11,040 nt of DNA from Actinomycetota bacterium (lineage in GTDB: Bacteria > Actinomycetota > Actinomycetes > Streptosporangiales > Streptosporangiaceae): assembly GCA_003168295.1 (NCBI GenBank), contig PMST01000225.1:2779-13818 (forward strand), written 5' to 3'. Under the pieces are notes generated by a model. The model had not been told where the DNA came from. It searched no databases and saw nothing but the letters and a program-made list of their open reading frames with translations. The position numbers and the translations under genes are program-made. This document shows positions 6,893 to 11,040 of this stretch, one piece after another (within the stretch, counting starts at the first letter, position 1; the number at the start of each line of letters is the position of its first letter).

Positions 6893-7468
6893 CTAATTCA
6901 GGCCCGGGTCGTCGGGATAGGTGGCCACGTAGGCGAGTTCGCCGCCCTGGCGGCGTAGCACCGCGGGCCACAGCCGCCCCGGCTCGGCGCTGAACGCGTC
7001 GGACGGCTCGGCGGTTACCACATACCACGCACCCTCGTCGATTTCCGCCTGAAGCTGGCCGGCGCTCCAGCCGGCGTAGCCCGCGTACACCCGCAGCGAG
7101 GCGATCGCGGCGGCGAGCAGTCCCGGCGGGGCGTCGAGATCGACCAGGCCGAGCCGGGCCATGGCGGGCGAACCGTCCAGCGGATGCCAGCCGACCGGCT
7201 CGTCGGTCCCCGGCACGTGCGCGAGTGCCAGCGCGCTGGTCGGCGCGACCGGGCCGCCGTTGAACACGACCGACGGATCGGTGGCCAGCTCGGTCCACGG
7301 CTCGAGCACCTGCCCGACCGGGACCTGCGTCGGCCGGTTCAGCACCACGCCGAGAGTGCCCTGCTCGGCCTCGTGTTCCACGATCAGGACGACGGTCCGG
7401 CGGAAGTTGGGATCCCCGAGCACCGGAGTGGCGACGAGCAGGCGGCCCGCCTGGGCTTCCGATGGCAT
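6893..7468 (-). CDS. YqgE/AlgH family protein (UPF0301)
   Basis: Conserved protein of 191 aa in the YqgE/AlgH (UPF0301) family, whose biochemical role is not established; AlgH was named from alginate regulation in Pseudomonas. Diagnostic motifs are GRLLVATPVLGDPNFRRTVV near the N terminus, HEAEQGTLGVVLNRPT, the FNGGPV loop and YAGYAGWSAGQLQAEIDEGAWYVV. The start at 7468 puts the family motif close to the N terminus and has AAGGA (7479-7483) ten bases upstream. An in-frame ATG at 7522 overlaps the malic enzyme stop as ATGA and would add 18 residues read from the duplicated junction; I judge it less likely because those residues look like repeat-derived sequence. It may be co-transcribed with the malic enzyme gene. 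Confidence 0.9.
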   Translation of the reverse strand: MPSEAQAGRLLVATPVLGDPNFRRTVVLIVEHEAEQGTLGVVLNRPTQVPVGQVLEPWTELATDPSVVFNGGPVAPTSALALAHVPGTDEPVGWHPLDGSPAMARLGLVDLDAPPGLLAAAIASLRVYAGYAGWSAGQLQAEIDEGAWYVVTAEPSDAFSAEPGRLWPAVLRRQGGELAYVATYPDDPGLN

Positions 7469-7471
7469 TTC

Positions 7472-7548
7472 GTCCATTTCCTTATCATCGGTCAGGATTC
7501 TGGTCGTCCACATCCTTATCATCGGTCGGGATTCTGGGTCGCGACGTC
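7472..7548 (-). repeat. Diverged 34-bp tandem duplication of the malic enzyme 3' end
   Basis: On the minus strand 7548-7515 and 7514-7481 align without gaps at 27 of 34 positions; a 25-nt core starting CCAGAATCC has one mismatch. The first copy encodes DVATQNPDR and the stop of malic enzyme. The second would encode DVDDQNPDR and a stop in the corresponding frame, with third-base changes at GAC/GAT, GTC/GTG and CCC/CCT. Each copy contains TGATAAGGA, so stop codons and an SD-like AAGGA are duplicated; the second AAGGA serves yqgE. A degenerate start of a third copy (GAAATGGACGA versus GATGTGGACGA) runs to about 7470. Confidence 0.85.
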
Positions 7549-8910
7549 CGCGACCGCGACAGCGACAGATGACGTCACGTCGGGATGGAACACCGAGGGG
7601 ATGATGTAGTGCGGGCCGATCTCGTCCGGTGACACCACGTCCGCGAGCGCCTGCGCGGCGGCGATCAGCATGTCGTCGGTGATGAACCGGCTCTGCGCGT
7701 CCAGCAGCCCGCGGAACACGCCGGGGAAGGCCAGCACGTTGTTGATCTGGTTCGGGTAGTCGCTGCGTCCGGTGGCCACCACGGCGGCATAATCCATGGC
7801 CACGTCCGGGTCCACCTCGGGATCGGGATTGGCGAGGGCGAAGACGATCGCATCTGGCGCCATGGCCGCGATGTCGCCGCCGGACAGGATCCCCGGCGCC
7901 GACAGCCCGATGAACACGTCGGCGCCCCGCAGGGCCCCGGGCAGGTCGCCCGCGTAACCGTCACGGTTGGTGTTCTCCGCGATCCAGCGCAGGGATTCGT
8001 CCAGGTCCGGGCGGCCCGCGTACACCGCCCCCACCTCGTCGCAGACCACGACGTGAGCGGCCCCGCCGAGGAGCAGCAGCTTGAGCACGGCCGTCCCGGC
8101 GGCGCCGGCGCCCGCTATCGCGATACGCACCTCGCTGAGCTTCTTGCCCACCACCCGCAGCGCGTTCGTCAGCGCCGCCGTCACCACGATCGCCGTGCCG
8201 TGCTGGTCATCGTGAAAAACCGGGATGTCGAGCAGCCCGCGGAGCCTGCGCTCCACCTCGAAACACCGCGGCGCGCTGATGTCCTCCAGGTTGATACCGC
8301 CGAACCCGGGTGCGATGAGCTGCACGGTGCGCACGATCTCATCGGTGTCCTGGCTGTCCAGGCAGATCGGCCAGGCGTCGATGCCGGCGAACCGCTTGAA
8401 CAGGGCGGCCTTGCCCTCCATCACGGGCATGGCGGCATACGGCCCGATGTTGCCCAGGCCGAGCACGGCCGAGCCGTCGGTCACCACGGCGACGGAGTTC
8501 CGCTTGATCGTGAGCCGTCGCGCGTCCTCCGGGTTCGCCGCGATGGCCAGCGCCACGCGTCCCACCCCGGGGGTGTACGCCATCGACAGGTCGTCCCGGT
8601 TCCGCAGCGGCACCTTCGAGCGCATCTCGATCTTCCCGCCGAGGTGCAGCAGGAACGTGCGGTCGCTGACCTTGTGGACGGTCACGTCCTGGATCCCGGC
8701 CAGCGCGGCCACGATCGCTTCGGCGTGCGCGGTGTCCCCGGCGGCGCAGGTGACGTCGACCCGCAGCCGCTCGTTTCCGCCCGCCGTCACGTCCAGCGCC
8801 GTCACCACGCCGCCGGCCTGCTCCACGGCCCGGGTGATCTCGCTCACCGCGCGCCCGCGGGAGGCCACCTCGAGGCGGACGGTAATCGAATAGGAGACAC
8901 TTGGCGCCAT
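7519..8910 (-). CDS. NAD(P)-dependent malic enzyme with N-terminal ACT domain
   Basis: Cytosolic enzyme of 463 aa that oxidatively decarboxylates malate to pyruvate, linking the TCA cycle to pyruvate. An ACT domain (about residues 6-83) suggests allosteric control by a small ligand. The catalytic part has AYTPGV with Tyr112, MEGKAALFK with Lys167, NLEDISAPRCFEVE with Glu209/Asp210 and HDDQHGTA with Asp234/Asp235 for metal binding. The Rossmann loop is GAGAAGTA (267-274) and ANPDPEVDP is also conserved. The open frame extends upstream to 9189 over the divergent MarR gene, but homology starts at the ATG at 8910 (MAPSVSYSITVRLEV). The final codons lie inside the tandem duplication. A MarR-type gene diverges 67 bp away and may regulate it. 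NAD versus NADP preference cannot be read safely. Confidence 0.95.
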   Translation of the reverse strand: MAPSVSYSITVRLEVASRGRAVSEITRAVEQAGGVVTALDVTAGGNERLRVDVTCAAGDTAHAEAIVAALAGIQDVTVHKVSDRTFLLHLGGKIEMRSKVPLRNRDDLSMAYTPGVGRVALAIAANPEDARRLTIKRNSVAVVTDGSAVLGLGNIGPYAAMPVMEGKAALFKRFAGIDAWPICLDSQDTDEIVRTVQLIAPGFGGINLEDISAPRCFEVERRLRGLLDIPVFHDDQHGTAIVVTAALTNALRVVGKKLSEVRIAIAGAGAAGTAVLKLLLLGGAAHVVVCDEVGAVYAGRPDLDESLRWIAENTNRDGYAGDLPGALRGADVFIGLSAPGILSGGDIAAMAPDAIVFALANPDPEVDPDVAMDYAAVVATGRSDYPNQINNVLAFPGVFRGLLDAQSRFITDDMLIAAAQALADVVSPDEIGPHYIIPSVFHPDVTSSVAVAVADVATQNPDR

Positions 8911-8945
8911 GGCCACGTCGGTTCCCGCCTTTCCGCTGGACTCCA

Positions 8946-8971
8946 AGCGTACGGCGCGCACGGCGTAGGCT
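8946..8971. promoter_or_regulatory. Divergent malic enzyme/marR promoter region with candidate operator
   Basis: In the 67-bp divergent gap TAGGCT (8966-8971, + strand) lies 6 nt before the marR GTG, a leaderless arrangement. TACGCT (8951-8946, - strand) could be the malic enzyme -10 with a leader near 30 nt. Between and overlapping both is an imperfect 18-bp palindrome at 8950-8967 (14 of 18 positions symmetric). MarR regulators typically bind palindromes of this size between divergent promoters, so autoregulation plus control of malic enzyme is a reasonable but untested idea. Confidence 0.4.
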
Positions 8972-8977
8972 GAGAAG

Positions 8978-9922
8978 GTGAGCACGGAATCGCCATTCGG
9001 TGTGTTGGCGGCCGGCGCGGGGCCCGGAACCGGTGCGGGGCCCGGGGGCGGGACCGGCCCGAAACTGGCCCTCGCCGTCGACGCGGCGGAGGCCGACGGC
9101 CCCGTGATCGACGTGACCAGGCTGCGGGTCGCGCTGGCCCGGCTGTCCCGCCGGCTGCGCCGGCACCAGCTGGCCGGCCTGACGCCCACGCAGCTGGCCG
9201 CGCTGGCTACCGTCGGCCATTCCGGGCCGATGCGGCTTGGCGACCTGGCCGCCGCCGAGGGAATCGCGCCGTCGACACTGACCCGGCTGGTGACGGCGCT
9301 GGAAGACAGCGGCTACGTGCGCCGGTGCGCCGACCCGAGCGACGCCCGCGCGAGCACCCTGGCCATCACCGCGCACGGCCAGGACGCGCTGGAACGGATC
9401 CGCACCGAGAGCACCCTGGCGCTGGCCGCGAGCATGCAGCTGCTCGCCCCCGACCAGCGCGCCGCGCTCGCCGACGCGCTGCCGGCCCTCGAGCAGCTCG
9501 CGGAGGTTCTTGGCGCTCCGGGGTCGGCGGGGGCTCCGGGGTCCTCAGGGTCCGGCCAGGCGGGGGCGAAAGGGCGGTTACTTCGGGGTGATGCCAGTGC
9601 CCGTTCGGAAGATTTGGTCTTAAAGGAGTCCGGACAGGCGATGGGCCAGCTCGTCGCGCTGCCTCGTGACCTCGGCCAGCTGGCGTTCGAGTTCGATGAT
9701 GCGGCGGATGGCCTGCAGGGTGATGCCGTCGTCGGCCATCGAGACGACCTGCTGGATGACGCGGATCTCGTACCGCGTGTAGCGGCGCTGGCCGCCGGGC
9801 GTCCGTTGCGGCGAGACGACCTGCAGCTCGTCGACGCGGCGCAGGAAGGCTTGCTTGACCGCGAGCAGCTCCGCGACCTGCCCGACCGTGTAGAGCGGCG
9901 CGTGCTCGTCGTCGAGCGGTGA
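8978..9922 (+). CDS. MarR-family transcriptional regulator with anomalous antisense C-terminal extension
   Basis: The open frame encodes 314 aa, about twice a normal MarR protein. Residues 45-179 are a convincing winged helix-turn-helix: LTPTQLAALATVGHSG, then LGDLAAAEGIAPSTLTRLVTALEDSGYVRR (recognition helix), the wing DPSDARAS and the dimerisation helix ending LEQLAEVLG (nt 9514). Residues 8-30 are a Gly/Ala/Pro-rich leader. After residue 179 a Gly/Ser/Pro-rich stretch is followed by about 100 residues that are codon-for-codon antisense to the HspR-like gene (9620-9931) and resemble no domain I know. A single missing base in the G-runs at 9519-9566 would put the stop at 9589-9591. So the extension is a readthrough artefact, a recent loss of stop, or a sequence error. 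The GTG start is supported by TAGGCT-N6-GTG; a GTG at 9104 is an alternative. Confidence 0.8.
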   Translation: MSTESPFGVLAAGAGPGTGAGPGGGTGPKLALAVDAAEADGPVIDVTRLRVALARLSRRLRRHQLAGLTPTQLAALATVGHSGPMRLGDLAAAEGIAPSTLTRLVTALEDSGYVRRCADPSDARASTLAITAHGQDALERIRTESTLALAASMQLLAPDQRAALADALPALEQLAEVLGAPGSAGAPGSSGSGQAGAKGRLLRGDASARSEDLVLKESGQAMGQLVALPRDLGQLAFEFDDAADGLQGDAVVGHRDDLLDDADLVPRVAALAAGRPLRRDDLQLVDAAQEGLLDREQLRDLPDRVERRVLVVER

Positions 9923-9931
9923 TGATGCCAT
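9620..9931 (-). CDS. HspR-like MerR-family transcriptional regulator
   Basis: Regulator of 103 aa. Residues 12-45 contain a MerR helix-turn-helix (PLYTVGQVAELLAVKQAFLRRVDELQVVSPQRT), then the wing GGQRRYTRYEI (46-56) and helices ending in a coiled-coil-like segment (IRRIIELERQLAEVTRQRDELAHRL). The order APLYTVGQVA...LVSP-like...RRY...IRRIIELE closely follows HspR, the heat-shock repressor of actinobacteria, and there are no cysteines for metal sensing. The ATG at 9931 has a strong SD (GGGGAGGG, 9945-9938) six bases upstream; an in-frame ATG at 9949 lies before this SD and is rejected. It lies 81 bp downstream of hsp20 on the same strand, so autoregulation of the pair is likely. Its whole length is overlapped antisense by the extended MarR frame. 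Confidence 0.9.
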   Translation of the reverse strand: MASSPLDDEHAPLYTVGQVAELLAVKQAFLRRVDELQVVSPQRTPGGQRRYTRYEIRVIQQVVSMADDGITLQAIRRIIELERQLAEVTRQRDELAHRLSGLL

Positions 9932-9954
9932 AGCGTTCCCTCCCCACATGGTAA

Positions 9955-9989
9955 GCGGCCGGCCGGGCGCATCGCGCTCGGCCGGCCGC
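9955..9989. terminator. Strong 16-bp hairpin between hsp20 and the merR gene
   Basis: Arms 9955-9970 and 9974-9989 pair over 16 positions around the loop ATC: 15 Watson-Crick pairs plus one G-U as plus-strand RNA, where the minus-strand RNA has one C-A mismatch at that step. There is no T-tract on either side. On the minus strand it lies between hsp20 and the regulator gene, where it could attenuate transcription or stabilise the hsp20 mRNA 3' end. On the plus strand it could stop the MarR transcript after 9922. Confidence 0.55.
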
Positions 9990-10003
9990 TCGTCGTGACG
10001 AGC
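9988..10003. repeat. Second inverted repeat in the hsp20-merR gap
   Basis: GCTCGTC (9988-9994) and GACGAGC (9997-10003) form a perfect 7-bp inverted repeat around GT, overlapping the edge of the large hairpin by two bases. Next to it, AGCTGATCAG (10001-10010) and AGCTGACCAG (10015-10024) are direct repeats that span the hsp20 stop codon. An operator or an RNA-processing element are both possible. Confidence 0.45.
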
Positions 10004-10012
10004 TGATCAGGG

Positions 10013-10450
10013 TTAGCTGACCAGTTCGGCCTGCGCGTCCGCCTGGCGGACCTCAATCTTGCGCGGCTTCGCCTGCTCCAGGACCGGAATCCGGACCTGC
10101 AGGACGCCGTTGCGGTAGTCGGCCTCGACAGCCTCGGCGTTCAGGTTCTCCGACAGGCGCACGCGGCGCGTGACGGTGCCCGTCCTGCGCTCCCGCACGA
10201 CGAACTTCTCGTTCTCGTTCTCGCTCCGCTCGTCGGTCCGCGTGACGCTGACCGACAGGACACCGCGGTCCACGGTGACCTCGATCGAGTCGGGGTCAAT
10301 GCCGGGGACGTCGAACCGCAGCTCGACGTCGCCCTCGCGGCGTACCGCGTCCATCGGCATCGCGGCGGACGGACCGAACGAGGTCCGGGCCAGCCGGTCG
10401 AACTGACGCTGAAGATCCCGGGCAAACGGGTCAAAAGTTGTCAAATACAT
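10013..10450 (-). CDS. Small heat-shock protein, Hsp20/alpha-crystallin family
   Basis: ATP-independent holdase chaperone of 145 aa that binds unfolding proteins in the cytosol and forms oligomers. The alpha-crystallin domain spans about residues 35-122, with the typical VELRFDVPGIDPDSIEVTVDRGVLSV segment and the diagnostic ADYRNGVLQVRIPV motif (110-123). The C-terminal I-x-I/V oligomerisation motif appears as IEV (132-134). The N-terminal arm is short (MYLTTFDPFARDLQRQFDRL). The ATG has a good SD, GGAGGT (10465-10460), nine bases upstream. It is followed by an HspR-like regulator and preceded by a CnoX-like co-chaperone gene, forming a proteostasis cluster. The leader is described separately. 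Confidence 0.95.
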   Translation of the reverse strand: MYLTTFDPFARDLQRQFDRLARTSFGPSAAMPMDAVRREGDVELRFDVPGIDPDSIEVTVDRGVLSVSVTRTDERSENENEKFVVRERRTGTVTRRVRLSENLNAEAVEADYRNGVLQVRIPVLEQAKPRKIEVRQADAQAELVS

Positions 10451-10524
10451 CCTTGCCTCACCTCCGAAGGGTTTTCTGGAGGAGTGCGGCCGACGCTAGC
10501 CGGCCTCACCCTCTATTGGCAAGG
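10451..10524 (-). promoter_or_regulatory. hsp20 leader with possible SD-sequestering RNA structure
   Basis: The SD GGAGGT (10465-10460) can fold into a small UUCG-tetraloop hairpin, ACCC(UUCG)G-a-GGU at 10472-10460, with one bulged A. Alternatively CCTCC (10482-10478) pairs with GGAGG (10465-10461). Upstream GGCCG (10505-10501) pairs with CGGCC (10492-10488). CCTTGCC (10524-10518) and GGCAAGG (10457-10451) are perfect complements bracketing the leader, although the first may lie partly upstream of the transcript start. Imperfect SD-covering hairpins are a known RNA-thermometer design in small heat-shock genes; function here is inference. Confidence 0.4.
10493..10522 (-). promoter_or_regulatory. 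Housekeeping-type promoter candidate for hsp20
   Basis: On the minus strand TTGCCA (10522-10517) and TAGCGT (10498-10493) are separated by 18 nt, a fair match to -35 and -10 boxes of the main sigma factor. It predicts a start near 10486 and a leader of about 36 nt that still contains the SD hairpin. Confidence 0.4.
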
Positions 10525-10551
10525 AACTTACAACTCGACTTTGATATTCCC
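10525..10551 (-). promoter_or_regulatory. SigR/SigH-type stress promoter candidate for hsp20
   Basis: The minus strand reads GGGAAT (10551-10546), 18 nt, then GTT (10527-10525). This is an exact fit to the GGGAAT-N18-GTT pattern of Streptomyces SigR and close to mycobacterial SigH promoters, which respond to thiol-oxidative and heat stress. The start would be near 10518, giving a leader of about 68 nt. AAGTCGAG occurs on the same strand at 10558-10551 and 10541-10534, a 17-bp-spaced direct repeat around the -35 region. Confidence 0.5.
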
Positions 10552-10576
10552 TCGACTTCGGATTTGAAGTTACCGC

Positions 10577-10606
10577 GCGGTCGATGGCGGTCGATCGCGG
10601 TCAGAA
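10577..10606. repeat. 10-bp imperfect tandem repeat at the 3' end of the co-chaperone gene
   Basis: GCGGTCGATG, GCGGTCGATC and GCGGTCAGAA follow one another at 10577-10606, spanning the stop codon of the minus-strand gene. A perfect 10-bp palindrome ACCGCGCGGT (10572-10581) overlaps the first unit, and ACTTC-GGATTT-GAAGT (10555-10570) follows. These lie just upstream of the hsp20 promoters and could be binding sites or part of the upstream gene's end. Confidence 0.5.
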
Positions 10607-11040
10607 GAGCAGGGCCGACAGGGTAGAACGGGCCCTGGTGACGTTCGGATCGCGCGGCGGGAGGAGCTCGAACAAGCTGACCAGGTGCGCCCGGGCTTGG
10701 TCGCGTTCGGCGCCGGAGGTACGCCGTACGACGCCGAGCAGCCGGTCGAACGCCTCCTCGATCCGCCCCGAAGCCAGGTCGATGTCAGCAACCTGGCTCT
10801 GGGCCTGGACGTCATCGGGATGTTCGGCCGCCTCCTTGCGGACCTTGGCCTGATCGTAGGAGCTGATCCGGCGGATCAAGTTGACCTGGGCCAGCCCGGT
10901 CTTGGCGACCGGATCACCGGGCGAATTCGCCAGTTCGGACTCGAAGGCCCGGGCGGCGCCGTCCAGGTCACCGCGCTCCATGGCCGCACGCGCTTCGGCA
11001 TACGCCGGCGGCACCTGCGGACCGCCAGGACCGCCAGGAC
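10601..11040 (-). CDS. CnoX/YbbN-like co-chaperone (thioredoxin-TPR protein), 5' partial
   Basis: C-terminal part, about 146 residues, of a protein that matches the TPR-like region of CnoX/YbbN co-chaperones. Such proteins carry an N-terminal thioredoxin-fold domain, which would lie beyond the right edge, and protect or deliver unfolding clients under oxidative stress. Visible are YAEARAAMERGDLDGAARAFESELANSPGDP, a TGLAQVNLIRR helix, HPDDVQAQSQVADIDLASGRIEEAFDRLLGVVRRT and an ending LLPPRDPNVTRARSTLSALLF, all typical of actinobacterial family members. Upstream the frame remains open through a Gly/Pro linker (PGGPGGPQ) encoded by a 9-nt tandem repeat, so the GTG at 11014 is not the start. The thioredoxin half is not seen, so the full architecture is inferred. 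It ends 150 bp before hsp20. Confidence 0.85.
   Translation of the reverse strand, partial: PGGPGGPQVPPAYAEARAAMERGDLDGAARAFESELANSPGDPVAKTGLAQVNLIRRISSYDQAKVRKEAAEHPDDVQAQSQVADIDLASGRIEEAFDRLLGVVRRTSGAERDQARAHLVSLFELLPPRDPNVTRARSTLSALLF

Noticed and set aside
8053..8973. 306-codon open frame on the plus strand opposite malic enzyme
   Set aside because: Antisense shadow of a clear malic enzyme, without recognisable motifs or a supported start.
9013..9060. GC-rich repeats (two GCGGGGCCCGG copies) in the marR 5' end as a regulatory site
   Set aside because: They encode the Gly/Pro-rich N-terminal leader and are adequately explained as coding low complexity.
8911..9189. N-terminal extension of malic enzyme over the MarR gene
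   Set aside because: The extension is antisense to MarR coding sequence; family members start at the ACT domain, as at 8910.
10155..10260. CRISPR-like or transposon repeats in and around the hsp20 region
   Set aside because: Repeats in the window are short, few and not regularly spaced; no terminal inverted repeats, transposase or Cas genes are seen.
10451..10610. Canonical HspR operator (HAIR) or CIRCE element upstream of hsp20
   Set aside because: Neither CTTGAGT-N7-ACTCAAG nor TTAGCACTC-N9-GAGTGCTAA is present, even allowing a few mismatches.

Overview
The window is a very GC-rich chromosomal segment, almost certainly from a high-GC actinobacterium. The signs are strong G/C preference at third codon positions, frequent GTG starts, several starts that look leaderless (a TANNNT -10 box 6-8 nt before the start codon), an actinobacterial-type DUF3039 protein, an ACT-domain malic enzyme, and an HspR-like regulator linked to hsp20. 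The genus cannot be fixed from the sequence alone. No rRNA, tRNA, IS element, integrase or CRISPR array is visible. No stretch above 300 bases lacks a gene.

Region 1 (1-2809, + strand) is an alkanesulfonate sulfur-scavenging operon: the 3' part of an SsuB-type ATPase, an SsuA-type lipoprotein and an SsuD monooxygenase. The permease (ssuC) and flavin reductase (ssuE) are not in the window. Region 2 (2944-4596, + strand) holds three small enzymes: a YbaK/EbsC-type aminoacyl-tRNA deacylase, a nicotinamidase (PncA) with every catalytic and metal-binding residue in place, and a DinB/DUF664 protein joined to pncA by an ATGA overlap.

Region 3 (4610-8910, - strand) reads malic enzyme, YqgE/AlgH protein, DUF3039 protein, SF2 helicase. 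The malic enzyme/YqgE junction carries a diverged 34-bp tandem duplication that includes the malic enzyme stop codon. Divergent from the malic enzyme is a MarR-family gene (8978 onward). Its reading frame does not stop at the end of the MarR domain but runs antisense across the next gene.

Region 4 (9620-11040, - strand) is a proteostasis cluster: the C-terminal part of a CnoX/YbbN-like co-chaperone (running off the window), a small heat-shock protein (Hsp20) and an HspR-like MerR regulator. The hsp20 leader is the richest regulatory region here. It has an exact match to the GGGAAT-N18-GTT pattern of SigR/SigH-type stress sigma factors, a housekeeping-like promoter, short repeats, and possible structures that would sequester the Shine-Dalgarno sequence, as in an RNA thermometer. 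A 16-bp hairpin and a second 7-bp inverted repeat separate hsp20 from the regulator gene.

Most genes belong to well-known families. The least explained points are the hsp20 leader, the MarR gene without a proper end, the duplicated malic enzyme/yqgE junction and the recurring leaderless start signals. I did not find convincing evidence of a wholly new multi-gene system.
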